A DNA stretch of 64,000 bases, taken from NCBI GenBank assembly GCA_958496175.1, contig OY292275.1, forward strand, positions 4,712,001 to 4,776,000, given 5' to 3'. Made by a program: the position numbers and the translations under genes. The first letter of the stretch is position 1. The number at the start of each line of letters is the position of its first letter. Of this stretch, positions 26,216-38,605 are shown piece by piece. Source of the stretch: Sisyra terminalis (taxonomy: Eukaryota > Arthropoda > Insecta > Neuroptera > Sisyridae). The notes beneath the pieces are model-generated. The model made no database searches and was not told where the DNA came from. It saw only the letters and a list, made by a program, of their open reading frames with translations.

Positions 26216-27577
26216 GTGGGGTCCAGTTCTGGATGAGGATCAAAAGGATAATATGTTTTCTTATTAAACAAAAATAAGATGGCCTTTATTTTACAGCAAT
26301 GTATTTTTAATAAGTAAGTGAACATTAAAAGAATTATAAATAATAAATGCTCTAAGTGAATATAAAATTAAAGAGGGGCATTTAAAACATAGACTAAAAA
26401 AGAATGTTTGTATTATTTTGTACATATTAAACGTTAGTGGAAAATAATATCATTATAGATATATAAAAGATAATTGCACATAGTTTTCTATTTTGGTGTT
26501 ATCTTTTTTCGGATTCGATATTGGATCTAGTGGATATATCCTTTCAAGAGTCATAAAGGATAACATTTGTAAAATATAACTGACAATAGGTTTTTACTGA
26601 AAGTTTTATTATTTATACATAAAATATACAACATATTACAACTGGAGCAGTTCTAAAAAGATATTTTACGTAACTATCTCTTAGCGGAGCGATGGGATTA
26701 TTGAGAAATTGGTGTTTGTTGTACGTGAAAGAATTCAAACCGAATGCTTTATTTAATTTGTTTTCAGTGACAAGTTTCCCAATTGTCTTAATCGTTGAAA
26801 CTAGGAGTTGGTTGCAATAAATGCGTGGCTTTTACTGTTTTCAATAACATAATGAACAAACAATTCTAATTCGATTAATTAATTTATAATGAAAAGATAA
26901 TTTTGTTGTTTAACTGGCCACATATTTATTTTTTTTCTTTTTTTAGTAACTTGCTATTGAAAAAAAATAATACAGTTACTTGTATAGCTAGTGCGAAATA
27001 AATTGTTATTATATTATTTAAGTTATATAATAAAGTGATAATTTTCCTATTTTATTTTGAAATATCAATTGCTAAACTGATACAACAAATAGGGCAATTT
27101 TTATTGAGATTTGCAACGATGGAAAAAGGGTTTAGTAAAAAGGACATAATGTGTAAGTAGTTAGTTCTAGAATTTTACCTTTTCCTATTCCATCCATTAT
27201 CACGAGTTAATTAACTATATAAACAGGTAGAGATTAACTTGTTAAATATTAAAGTGGAGATTTAAAAAAAAAATGCCCTCAAATTTCCCGGTGAAACAAG
27301 TCCTTGCTTTCGTTAAAAAAATAGGAAAATTTAAGTTTTAAAAAATGTTTGGAAGAAATTGTATTGAATTATTGATTGCTATAGTTCTAATTAATTTTTA
27401 CTTCTTAATTGAAAATAAGAATGTTATGATAATACATGGTTAGCGATTTATAATATTAAAAAGTTAGGTTATGTTATTATGATTAGCGGCTATCCATGAC
27501 AGTTTACAAGTTGCAAAAAATTTTATTAAAAAAATATTTTTTTTAGGAATAAAAGTTAAAAAATATATGTAAAAATA
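26216..27577. other. Cdk12-CtIP intergenic DNA
   Basis: AT-rich, no recognisable gene. It should contain the Cdk12 3' UTR and the CtIP promoter, but no single motif stands out. Confidence 0.5.
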
Positions 27578-29097
27578 ATGGAACAATCCAGAAAAGATTT
27601 GTGGATGTCATTATACAACGAAAAACTAACATCCCATTTAATAGACGATGAACTCCTAGCGTTGTCTATGCTATTTGAAATAACCCGAGTCCAGTTCGAA
27701 GGTAAAAAAAAATATATTTGCTTTTCAAAAGACAGTTTATAAATGAAAATCATTTTTATATTTTTAAACAGAATTTAAGTTGAAATATGCAGAAGAAAAA
27801 ATGCTACGAATCAAAATGGAATCAGCTTTTGCTAGCAGAAATGAACAAGAAAATTTTCCAACTGAAGCCATATCATTATGCGATAATAGTGACCTAGAGA
27901 GTTCTGTGATAAGCGTTAGTCCTGTTTTAGAGAGTAAGAAAAGTAAACTTTCAATGAAACTAGCACACGTGCGAAAAAAGTTATTAGTTAATACGCCTAA
28001 GCGAAAGAAACGACGTACTAAGTCCATAGAATCAACGAATACAACCAATAAGTAATTGCATTTGAAAACTTGAGAAATATTATAAATCAAACTTTAAAAA
28101 ATTTTTAGCCCCTTTGACACAAATGAAAAATCAAGCACTTTTGTACCTGACAAAAAAGACTCAACCAAAGTAGTAGCTATGGAAGTAATAGATAATTTAG
28201 ACGATACTGTGTACTTTATGCCATCCAATACTAAGAAAAAAGATAATCCGTAAATATATTTAATACAAAATAGTAAAGTATAACTATTAAATCATATAAT
28301 TTTTTTAGAATGTCATCTGCTTTAAAAAACACAACCGGTGTTAAAGAAAATGTAGACAGTTTTCTCAAACCAAACGTAGACATTTTTGAACGTAGAAATG
28401 TACCGGAAAATGAGAAATCTGTAAAAGATTCATCAAAAACAGTGGTCGATGTTGAAGATATTAGGGAGAAGGAGAAAGATATGTATACAAAGTAAATATT
28501 TTTAACAAATTATTACTGCGATTTTTTTTATTAGCATTCTCAATAAGCTTTACGTAACGATTATAGTGTTTTAATTTAAATTATGAGACATGAAAATCAG
28601 AGTTGCTAAGCTCCGCTTAGCCTTCTATAATAGATTTAGTACAAGACCCATTGTACCATATGTTTTTAAATTTATTTTTCGTTAATTAAGAAACAATTTC
28701 CGTTTTAAGTTCATTTGAATATGATTTATTTTAGTTGTTAATTTCAAATAAAACATTAATTTTTATTAGAATGATAGCGGAGGCTCAACCGAAGAAACCA
28801 GAGTTTCCATATGCTCGCGATGCTGTCCGCAAAAAGGCAGATCGTATGAAAATGGAAGGATGGGATTGTTTTGAATGTAAAGCCTATTTTTCTGCGTGCG
28901 ATAGTAATAAAGAAAATATTAAAGAAAGAATGAATAAATGTTCTCGCCATCGATATGATTTTGATCCAACTACATATACACCAGCAGGTAAAATTCTTAT
29001 CAATTGAATTAGTGATTTAATTTTGAAAAAAATAAATATTATAATAATAATTTTAGGTTATTGGGATCCAATATTTACTCCAACTCAACTAAATTAA
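27578..29097 (+). CDS. CtIP: CtIP/Sae2/RBBP8-like DNA end-resection factor
   Basis: Cofactor of the Mre11-Rad50-Nbs nuclease that starts 5' resection at DNA breaks. Exons: 27578-27701, 27772-28051, 28109-28249, 28309-28491, 28770-28987, 29057-29097; phases close, 328 residues. The N-terminal ~70 residues are helical (EEFKLKYAEEKMLRIKMES) like the family's oligomerisation coiled coil. The middle is polar, Lys/Ser/Asp-rich and poorly conserved. The last ~90 residues carry the SAE2 family domain: RDAVRKKADRMKMEGWDC, the CxxC pair in WDCFEC, CSRHRYDF, then TPAGYWDPIF and a terminal TPTQLN. The TP before AGYWDP matches the position of the CDK site (human T847, yeast Sae2 S267), and the final TQ matches the ATM/ATR site region (human T859). 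The final exon is only 41 nt and the last intron cuts the TPAG-YWD motif. Short for the family, as in flies. Confidence 0.88.
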
Positions 29098-29443
29098 TAA
29101 TATATGTTTTTCATTATAATTTTTAATTCTAAAGTTTCATAATAAAATTAATTTGATCTCATTGTAATTGTTTTTTACCGCCCATCTTTAGGGATTTTTA
29201 ATATGAAGCAAATGTACTGAATGAGTGAAATAGTCTGATTAGATCTTACAAAGGTGAACGAGTGGAAAAGAGATGGAACATGCTTCGTCAAATTGTAATT
29301 GAAGTTTACCAACATAAAAGATGAATGTAACTAGTAGGAAATAGTTAGAATATGGACGTGATTGATGTTCGTACGCCGGTAACGTTTCCCGCTTCTGTTT
29401 AATAGTTGTTAATTTTTTCTTTAATTTATTTTAATTAATAAAA
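29098..29443. promoter_or_regulatory. Short CtIP-PPM1G spacer with presumed promoter
   Basis: Only 346 bp separate the CtIP stop from the next start codon in the same direction. AATAAA-type sequence occurs at about 29140 ('cataataaaatt'), which would end CtIP. The remainder must hold the phosphatase promoter and leader. No specific motif is recognised. Confidence 0.5.
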
Positions 29444-31728
29444 ATGGGAGCGTATTTAGGCAAACCAATTACGGAAAAGTGTTCTAATGATGATGAAGGC
29501 GATCGGGTTGCATGCGGTGCAAGTTCGATGCAAGGCTGGCGGATTAGTCAAGAGGTAAAAAAATGCTTTCAACTGTTCATGTTTAATTCATTTGATATTC
29601 GATTTTATTACCATTAATTCATTTTTTCCCATTTCTCATACGGATATTTCCCAGTTTTAATGTAATGAAATTGTTTTAAGGACGCGCACAACTGCATCAT
29701 TGACTACGACGTAAATACATCGCTTTTCGCGGTTTATGATGGTCATGGTGGTCACGAAGTTGCGTTTTATTGCTCCAAAAAACTTCCCGATTTCATCAAA
29801 AGTACACAGGCCTACCAAGACGGTGATATGAAACAAGCGTTGATTGATGCATTTATAAAGTTTGATGCAACAATTGCAACACCTGAGGTTGTCGCCGAGC
29901 TCAAGGAAATTGCCCAGCCGAAAGATGGCGAGGACAAAAAAGATGGCCTCGGCGAAGGAGACGAGGGGTCCGACGATGAAAATGTGGACGATTTATACGA
30001 AGAAGCTGCCATGCCGATCGAGAAAGTCTTGGAAAAATACAACTCCAACAACCCTGGCTTTGCACCCAGTCTTCTTCGTCTACGCGGTAGCTGCTCCAAA
30101 ACCCCCATTTCGCCATGTCTCAAAGCAAAAAACAACGCCAAAACCGACGACGGCGCCGGCTCTTCAAAATCTGCCGCCAAATCTTCAAACAGTCACTCCA
30201 ATGAAGAAAACCAAAATGAAAAGACTGAAGTCACCGAAAAAATCGAAGAAAACTCATCAAATGATTCAGAGAAAGAAATCAAAGATGTCAACAATGTAGA
30301 TAATGAAGATAAAAAAGATAAGAAAGAAGAAATCACAAATAGTACAGAAGAAGAAAAAATAACTACCAATGGAGAATCAGGGCAATTAGAAATAGAAAAA
30401 CCAGTTCAAAATGGAGATGTTAGCAAGGAAGAAACTAAAGAAAATGGTGAGGTTACAACACCGAAATCCAAGGGGAAAGGTAAAGCCTTAAACAAAACAC
30501 CAATTTCTGTGGAAGAAAATAAAAGTTATGCGAATTTACGAAAGCGACCTCGAGTGGCGTATGACTCCAATAGCGATAGTGAAGATTCGGAGGATCAAGA
30601 TGAATCGTTTCAAGAAAATGAAGAAGCCGTCGATAGTGATGATGATGACGAGGAGGATGATATTAACGAGGATGATGAAGAAGATATTGACGAGGATAGT
30701 TCAGAGGAAGAATCAAGCGATGAAGACGAGACTGAAGAGAGTTTTGGCGAGGACGACGATGATTTTCAAAATATGCCTGAAGAACCTGGCTCCGATAGTG
30801 GTTGCACGGCGGTGGTGGCTCTGCTACATAACAACGACTTATATGTAGCCAATGCTGGCGATTCTCGATGCATTGTATGCCGTAACGGCCAAGTGATTGA
30901 AATGAGCTTCGATCACAAACCTGAAAATGAACAGGAAACGGAACGCATTGTAAAAGCTGGAGGTAAGGTCACACTTGATGGTCGTGTTAATGGTGGCTTG
31001 AATTTGTCGCGAGCAATTGGGGATCACGCCTATAAACAGAACAAAGGTCTGGAAGCACAGGAACAGATGATTACCGCATTGCCGGACGTTATGGTGACGA
31101 AAATTGATCCCACGCAAGATGAGTTTATGGTTTTGGCCTGTGATGGTATTTGGAACTTTATGACCAATGAAGAAGTTGCCGAATTTGTCGGCTCGCGATT
31201 GAAAGAAGGCAGAGAGAAAATTTCGCAAATATGTGAAGAGGTATGTTTTTGGGTTTTTATACGATTTAATTATACTTATGGCGTTTCTATAAACTGTTAC
31301 GACATCGTGCATACCAGTAGTCTTTAGTTATTGTCATTAAAAATCAGTTTATAGGCAATTTTATGTACTTAAGACTTATCAAAATGTATAAGGTTCAACA
31401 AAAATAATCACTCAGCAGCTTTGAGCTCCTGCTTCGATTTTTTAGCCCAGGTTCTTGCTATAGTTAAACTCTCCATTTCTTCATTATGTTTCTTCTTAAA
31501 AAACTATTAAATGATAATTTTCAGATGTTCGATCATTGTTTGGCTCCTACTACAATGGGAGATGGAACGGGGTGTGACAACATGACGGCGATAATTGTCC
31601 AGTTCAAAACCGGCCTCGTTGGAGGTGCCAAGCGGGAAGCATCCCCAATTGAACCGGAAACAGCATCAAAACGTGTAAAAACTGATGAAACCACAACCGA
31701 TGCACCATCACAAGAAACAGTAGCATAA
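29444..31728 (+). CDS. PP2C-family phosphatase, PPM1G-like
   Basis: Metal-dependent Ser/Thr phosphatase; PPM1G orthologues act in the nucleus on splicing and histone substrates. In Drosophila the counterpart is the CG10417 type. Exons: 29444-29554, 29681-31240, 31525-31728; phases close, 624 residues. N terminus MGAYLGKPITEKC matches PPM1G and has a glycine at position 2 suited to myristoylation. Catalytic motifs in order: SSMQGWRISQEDAHNC, DGHGGHE (about 56-62), DSGCTAVVALL (about 408), NAGDSR (about 430), NLSRAIGDHAYK, ACDGIW (about 523), GCDNMT (about 574). Between the first and second halves lies a ~350-residue insertion that becomes strongly acidic (long Asp/Glu runs, about residues 340-405). 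This acidic insertion is a hallmark of PPM1G. The C-terminal tail KRVKTDE looks like a nuclear signal. Confidence 0.93.
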
Positions 31729-32584
31729 AACCAATCAACGCATTTAAAAAAAAAATCTTTGGTTACGAGGGGCCTTGATACATAATTCTTATGACATAAC
31801 ACTCCTAAAAGTTGTCCTTTTTTTGATTAACTCTCAACAAACTGTTTTAACGTAACATTTCTAAAGGATACTCTGAGAACATAAAAAAAAAACGTTTAGG
31901 GCTGAAATGACTTTAGTTATTTAGTATGTAAATGTACAGTGATTTTTGTATGTTAATTAAGTTTTTTTATAATAATGTAAATTTAGCGGTTAAAATGGCA
32001 TTAGTCTCGTCTACCGGTTGTTGAACTGATAGCGGGACGTTTATTGTTTAATTAAATGAATGAATTGTATAGAGCTTCTGCCATGACAATTTCTGGCACA
32101 TTTTTAGTAAAGCCAAAATTGCATGAGCACCATTGCATTCTACTCTAATTTTTTAAGCTCATTAGTACTAAAAACTTTTTTTCATTTGCTAAATGTATGT
32201 TATGATTTTCTTTAGAAGTAGCAATCGTTCGCTAAAATATCAGTCGCTCATTTTTTTTCCTTCAAAATAATTACATGTACTAAGTTTATTTATTAAGTTC
32301 ATCAATTGATATTAACCGATTGTCTCAAAAAACAAAAAAAAATTATCTTAAGATGTGTGAAATTTCCTCCAAACAATGATTTTAAAAATATTTTTTCAAA
32401 TTAGACATTCCGGAATTATTTTACTAATTGCAACTGTACATTATGAAAATGTGGATTTCTTAAAAAAAAACAAAGGATTTTAAAATTGTTTCGTTTATTT
32501 GGAAACAGTACAATCATAATAAAACATAATTTTTGGTTCCGTATAACATTGTTTTTAAAATATAAATCCTTATTTACTTTAATA
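31729..32584. other. Convergent 3' region between phosphatase and IFT20
   Basis: AT-rich DNA holding the 3' UTRs of two convergent genes. On the plus strand AATAAA occurs at 32518-32523. On the minus strand a TTTATT (AATAAA in reverse) near 32493 could serve IFT20. No further gene seen. Confidence 0.55.
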
Positions 32585-33865
32585 TTAGGCGTAGTATGTG
32601 AGACGATCTAAAACGTCCTGCTGTTCGGATATAGTTTTTTGTAGTGAGTGGTGTTCAGTTCGTAAACGTTCCAATTCCATTGATTTTTCAACGATTAATG
32701 CCTGGGGATCAAATGAAAGAAAAATAGAATACATTGCGGCTTTCTTTACAAGTTTTGATATTTTTATTGTTCTAGTTTTACGAACATAAATACCATAGCA
32801 GGATAAGCATTATCATAGCAATTTTCTTTTATCCTGAAAATCTCATCAGGTTTTAAGTTTATTGATAATCATGTTTAATTTTTATTGCCAAATTAAAATT
32901 AGGGAATAGGAATCTGTAATATAATAGAAATAGACCAAAAAGAGACATGGACACATTTCATATGTTTATCCAGTTATGTTTTTAATGTATATATTAAACG
33001 ATATACATTCATTCATTTCCCGTGTTGGAATGATTTTATTTATTTACTAAGTCTTTTTATAGAATGGCTGTATACCCATTTAAAATTCCAACAATACTTT
33101 TGGTAGTCAAACCTGTTATGCAACAATTAAAATTAAAGCAACCGTAGGCAATACTACGATTCTTCCGGCGCCAGGATTTAACGACGCATTCTTATAGATC
33201 TCGAAAAGTGAATCTTACAACCATAGCTTCCCCTGTATTAGTGCAAAAAACTATACCCAAAGGGTCCAGAGGTGAGGCCTGCTGAAAATCTCATTTGGAA
33301 ACATCAATATCTGGTAAGATTTTTTCGGAAAATTTAAGGAAATTCGTCCGAAAAACTTTTTTTTTCAATTTTTAAGTATCGATATCTCGTAAACTAAACA
33401 AGGTACCGAAAACTTATTCTTTATTTTCGTGTTACCCTTCGAAATCTATAAGAATTTGTCTTCAAATCGTGGCACCGGAAAAACTTGATTATCCTCCAAT
33501 GGTAACATAAGCTTTGGGATAAATACTTGTAACTGATTTTTTTCCAGTTCATTTTGTTTGGTCATAGTTTGAACCATATTTCGTCGTCCAATTACTTTGA
33601 GCTTTTCTTTTTCCACCTCTGCAGCAATTCCATCAATCATTGTTATAAATTCATCGGTCAGATGTTGAAAACTGTCGATTTCTATAAAGATACTTAATGC
33701 TTCAGAAAAAGTTTTATTGATTGAAAATGGGAAAAAAATACTTTCGATAAAATGTTTACACTCATCTTTTAGACGATTCGATTGATCGCAAATTTTTGGA
33801 TCAATTACACGAATCTTGTTCAATTCGTCGAAATAAATTCCAGATTTTCCTAATAAATCCGCCAT
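32585..33865 (-). CDS. IFT20: Intraflagellar transport protein 20 (IFT20)
   Basis: IFT-B subunit that links the Golgi to cilium assembly; in insects needed in ciliated sensory neurons. Minus-strand exons: 33865-33742, 33681-33527, 32701-32585; phases close, 131 residues, against 132 in human. It reads GIYFDELNKIRVIDP near the start, then CKHFIEKIDSFQHL across the first splice, EVEKEKLKVIGRRNM, and in the last exon ALIVEKSMELERLRTEH. The whole protein is one long coiled coil, as in the family. The first intron (33682-33741, 60 bp) has no stop and keeps the frame, so retention would insert 20 hydrophobic-rich residues; the spliced form is chosen because HFIEK-IDSF then aligns with the family. 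The second intron is 825 bp and has repeat-like sequence. Divergent from Bacurd. Confidence 0.92.
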
Positions 33866-34531
33866 TTTTACATGTAGAAATCAACAATTAGATGAAACCA
33901 TGGAAACCATAGATGAAAAATAAACACAAGCGGATACTTTTGATATTTTTCTAATAATTTTCAAGTTGTTTGTAGAATAAAATATTGATTTTAATATTTA
34001 AAAAATTATCGTTTTATAGATAAGATAAAAAAAAAGACATTAAAACGATATCAACAATGGGAAAATATTTTCATTGTTTTATAATGCGTTGTAGTGATTC
34101 ATCGATGGAAGTTGTTTGGGACTGTTGATTAGTGATTTTTTTAAACTTAATAATTGGATTAATTAAATTAGTTGAAAATTTAGTGGGAAGAATTGGGAAA
34201 TAGTTTTTGAAAGTTAAATAATTTTTATTTATTGTCCTTGTAGAGAACTATAACTCTGTGGTTTTTTTATAATGGGCCTATGATTGCGCCACCCAAAAAA
34301 TCAAACTTAAGTTTTTTCGTGGTTCTTTTTTTTGTAAATAATCGAAGAAGAAGGTGTATAGTTGGGAAAAAATATTTCATTATAGTTAACAAATTTTATC
34401 CTCTAAATTGAGTTTTAAACTATGTAGTGCACAATAGAAGAAAGAAAATAATATTTGACAGTAATAGGATTTGATTTTTTGGTTATATATGAGGCGAGTA
34501 AAGAGCACTTTTGGAAAATTGTGCGATTGCA
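33866..34531. promoter_or_regulatory. Divergent IFT20/Bacurd promoter region
   Basis: A 666-bp spacer separates the two oppositely directed start codons and must hold both promoters. I looked for an RFX X-box (GTNRCC-N-RGYAAC), expected for a cilium gene, near the IFT20 start. The sequence 'gaaaccatggaaaccat' at 33894-33910 is only weakly similar. No other motif seen. Confidence 0.5.
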
Positions 34532-35524
34532 ATGTCTGGTGATCACAAGACGGTGATCCAGGGGAATCCGTCGCAATATGTTAAACTCAATGTTGGAGGC
34601 TGTTTGCACTTTACAACGATCGGAACTCTGACGAAAAATGATACTATGTTACGGGCCATGTTTAGTGGCCGAATGGAAGTTCTAACAGACTCTGAAGGTA
34701 TTTGATCGAAGCCCTAATGAAGACCATACTAACGTTAATAAACTTGTACTTTCAGGTTGGATATTGATCGATCGCAATGGAAAGCATTTTGGTACAGTGT
34801 TAAACTTTCTACGAGATGGCACTGTGCCGTTACCAGAGAGTTGTCGAGACATGGCAGAGCTCTTAGCCGAAGCCAAATACTATTGCATCACAGAATTGGC
34901 CGAATCCTGCGAGCAAGCTTTGGCGAAAAAAGAGCGAGAGGCCGAACCAATTTGTCGCATACCGCTCATTACCTCACAAAAAGAGGAACAACTTCTCATT
35001 GGCTCAACTACCAAAGTAAATTTGCTTTCTTTGAATCTATAACAATGATAATTCGGTCTTAATCTTACATATCTCGTTTTCAGCCGGTTGTCAAGTTGCT
35101 CATAAATAGACACAATAACAAATATTCGTATACGACCATATCTGATGACAATCTTTTAAAGAACATCGAACTGTTCGATAAACTATCGTTACGATTCAGC
35201 GGACGTGTGCTGTTGATTAAAGACGTGATTGGATCGAGTGAAATATGCTGTTGGAGTTTTTACGGGCATGGGAAAAAGGTGGCCGAAGTATGTTGCACGT
35301 CAATCGTCTACGCCACCGACAAGAAGCACACGAAAGTGGAATTTCCCGAGGCGAGAATCTACGAGGAAACGCTCAATATATTGCTGTACGAAAATCGAAA
35401 CGGTCCTGATCAGGAGCTGATGCAAGCCACGTCTAGTCGCGGAGCCGTCACCGGCATGTCCTCGTACACCAGTGACGAGGAAGAAGAACGCTCGTTGCTC
35501 GAACGATTACGCTCAAGCAAATAA
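34532..35524 (+). CDS. Bacurd: BACURD-type BTB adaptor for Cul3 (KCTD10/13/TNFAIP1-like)
   Basis: Substrate adaptor of a Cullin-3 ubiquitin ligase; vertebrate homologues target RhoA. Exons: 34532-34697, 34756-35015, 35084-35524; phases close, 288 residues. The T1-type BTB/POZ domain starts with [14 protein letters not shown] and continues through [38 protein letters not shown] and [10 protein letters not shown] (about residues 15-110). The C-terminal half ([52 protein letters not shown]) is the conserved BACURD region. The tail is acidic (SDEEEE). The start at 34532 is the first ATG that precedes the BTB domain in frame; a TTG seven codons upstream is not needed. All introns are under 70 bp. 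Confidence 0.94.
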
Positions 35525-37429
35525 TCTTGGCCAAGACTTTCAATATTTTATATAACAATTTTCCTATCAATATATGCCATAGTTTATTTTTCTTTTTAAT
35601 TTATTACAAAAAAAAAAAAAAAAAGAAAGAAAGAGAAAAACGAGAACGAGGAACATTTTTATATAATATAAATATAATTCGGCTCATCACTCTTAAAATT
35701 AATTTATTACCAAATAAGAAAAATATATAATTTAAAAATATCAGTGATAAATTTTCACTTTTGTTGTATCGGTTTAGTAACATTTATAATGTTGTATTTG
35801 TAAGGATATTTACTAAATGAAGATCTTTCTGAAAAAATGATCTATTTGCAATTTTTAGGAAACTTAAAAAAAGAAGTAATATAAAGTTTAAGGACTTTCG
35901 GGAAAGTTAAAAAATTTTTCTTCCAAATTTCCCTATACGATCGAATGTTCAAGAATGTATCAAATAATTGAAAAATGGTGTGGTAGAGCAATTAAATTTT
36001 TTTTCGTGTATTGTACTATAACATATATATAAAATCATTGAAGAAAGCCATGTTTCCCGAACATCCTTAATACATAATAATTTGATTTGAGGTTCCCAAA
36101 GAAATTCATTGATCAGTTTTTCCAACTAATTTCTAATTACTACCTGTTTTCTCTTTGAAAAAAAATATTATATTGATGTAATGCAAAAAGGAACCAAAAC
36201 AATAGTGCTCAAAAGTCGTTATTGGTCACACATTTGCATTGCTAATGACGTTCTATAGTACTAACTACATATTTCTCACTAGTATGAAACGCGTTTGAAT
36301 ACCGGTTGAACAACAACGATCGATGTTTGTCAATATCATATTGTCATAATTTGTGTCCCCGAAAATTTCAACGAGGCTATGTCTATTCCGTGGTTTAAAA
36401 ACCAAATGAAAAAATCGTTTCTATGATTTGTTTTGTACTTGAGATATTTTGATTACTTTTTGCAATACATCAAAGATTTTCCAATATGAACCATGAATCA
36501 TAACTAAATGTACTATGAATTTTGACTTTTGTCTAAGAATTTGTTTTCGAACTGCATTTCCAAGGCCTTAAAATCTGAAATTATTTCAAGTTCCAATAAA
36601 TTCAGCGTTGCTTGGAATTACTAATGCAAATTCTTATAGGAAAGCCACAAAAAGTTGTTTCCGAAAATCTTGATGGTAATTTTTATGCAACAATTTGCCC
36701 ACCATTCTGCAAACTACCTTAAAGGTTTAAAAAAATATTGACGTGCACATTTTAAGCGATATATTCCACTGATTCTGTAACGTGACGAAAATGTTAGCAA
36801 TAATTTTAAAATCATGTTGTATTTTCTTAGTTTAATGAGTTTTTGGTGTTGTCGCCAGTTTTATATTACGAAAATACCATTGTTGCTACTTTTAACGATA
36901 AGCTTGTACAACCAATTTCCATCTACTCGTTTTTTTTTTGTTTTCTATTATGAAATTGTTCAAGCTTCCCTTATAAAAAGCAAATAGTTAAGAAATTTTT
37001 TAATGAAAATCTTGCCAACAAAATTGATTTTTGGTTGCACATTCTTTCGTGAATTTTTCAATTCCTTTAACTGTTCATCGTTACATTTATGGACCTGTGA
37101 TTTACATAAGGTGTTATAGGTACATTGTTAATACAGCACAAACCATTAAATAAGAGAATCTTTTTATTAATATTTTATGCATTATAATCATAAGTCCAGA
37201 AAGTTAACAATAACAAGAATTACATTGAATATAGAAATTAGTGAAAAAATTGATCAATAATACTTGAAAAAGAACCATTAATTATGGAATATTGGTTTAA
37301 ATTCCACGTACCATTGTTTACTTTAATATGAAACGAAAAAGACAAATTGCAGATTGCTCAACATTCAAGAAAGGTTTTCAGATGTGAAAAGATTTTCATG
37401 AAAATCTTGAAGCAATAAAAATCGTAGTC
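35525..37429. other. Convergent region between Bacurd and INO80B
   Basis: 1.9 kb of AT-rich DNA between two convergent genes. An A-rich run with GAAAGAAAG sits at 35605-35640. No gene, RNA or repeated element recognised. Confidence 0.55.
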
Positions 37430-38384
37430 TTATGTAATGATTGGGATATTTTTTTGGTAGCATTCGAGACTGCATAGAGGTACATTTGTTTTGGAGCATG
37501 AATATTTTTTTAGTTTGTTACATCCTTGGATACCGCATTTGATTCGGGGCGGTACAGGAGGTTCAGTTTTGGGTTGTAGGGGATAGTTCATGTTTTCGGG
37601 ATACGAGAGTGTTGTTATTGATATATTTTGTTTGTATGAAATGAGAGGAATTGTACGTTTGGTTCGGAGTTTAGTCGATTTAGTTAGTTTCGTTTCTTGT
37701 TTTTTTAACAGCCGATCCATGGTGCGCTTTTTGTCTTTTTCCCGTTTCTCGTCGGCAAGTTGTTTCCGTTTCTGGGATTTGATGGCTGCTTTTTGGATTG
37801 CTTCGGCGGTCATTACTTTTTCTTTGTAGCCAGTTGGGAGTGACATGAGGGCTTCACCGGCTGGAGACACTTCTTTGTCGGTGCCGCGTTCGTACATGGC
37901 GCGTTGCCGTGCCGTCATAAGCTTCGGATCTTTCGGTTTGATTTTCTTCAACTCGTCATCGACGTCTTCGAGCTTTCCGGACTCGATAGCGTCGAGCCAA
38001 CGTTCTTCTTCGCTGGATGTGCCACTGTCGCGGCCCCGTTTTTTCTTTTTTGGCACATTGGGTTTGATCATCATTGAATTGGTATTGGGTACCGGTATCG
38101 TGTTGGATGTTGATGCCAATGTTTTTTCCACCGGTTTACTAACGATGGTTTTGGTTTTATCCACTGGAATAGAACCACTTGCAACTTTCGATTTTATTTT
38201 ATCGTCCACATTGACATTAGTAGTCACAGGAGCTTCGTTGAAATCGGATGTTTTTTTTCTTTTATGTTTTTTGTGTTTATGCTTTTTATGTCGTTTAGAA
38301 GGAACCGGTATAGTTTCCACGTCTAAAATAAATCCAATATAAATAATAAATTTTATATTTAAAAATAAGATTACCAATTTCCAT
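37430..38384 (-). CDS. INO80B: INO80 complex subunit B (PAPA-1 and HIT-finger protein)
   Basis: Subunit of the INO80 chromatin-remodelling complex. Minus-strand exons 38384-38375 and 38322-37430; 300 residues. The first coding exon is only 10 nt (ATG GAA ATT G), followed by GT at 38374 and an AG before 38322, giving the start MEIDVETIPVPS. This is preferred over the longer unspliced frame because the intron has a proper donor and acceptor and the alternative adds only hydrophobic intron-like residues. Domains: Lys/His-rich basic N terminus (KRHKKHKHKKHKRKK); SGTSSEEERWLDAIESGKLE and the PAPA-1 region (MTARQRAMYERG, EALMSLPTGYKEK, ADEKREKDKKRTMDRLLKK); C-terminal zf-HIT finger CGIQGCNKLKKYSCSKTN to CSLECYQKNI with the expected cysteines. 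Confidence 0.9.
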
Positions 38385-38605
38385 ATTTTCTTGTTTATTA
38401 GTAGGTTTATTTGTCCAATTTTTAATGATAAGTATACAATATTTTATATTTGTTTTAACCTATTTTTGACAGATTGCTTTGAACGTCATCTACAGTAAAA
38501 CATTTTATAAAATATGAAACTAAAAATGACTTCTATTTTACCGACATACATTAATGTTTGTATTTTTTTAGTTTCGAAAGTGAAATGCGTGAAATGTTTT
38601 GTTGT

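Noticed and set aside
30839..31312. 157-codon minus-strand frame opposite the phosphatase
   Set aside because: Shadow of the PPM1G-like exon, which has all PP2C motifs on the plus strand.
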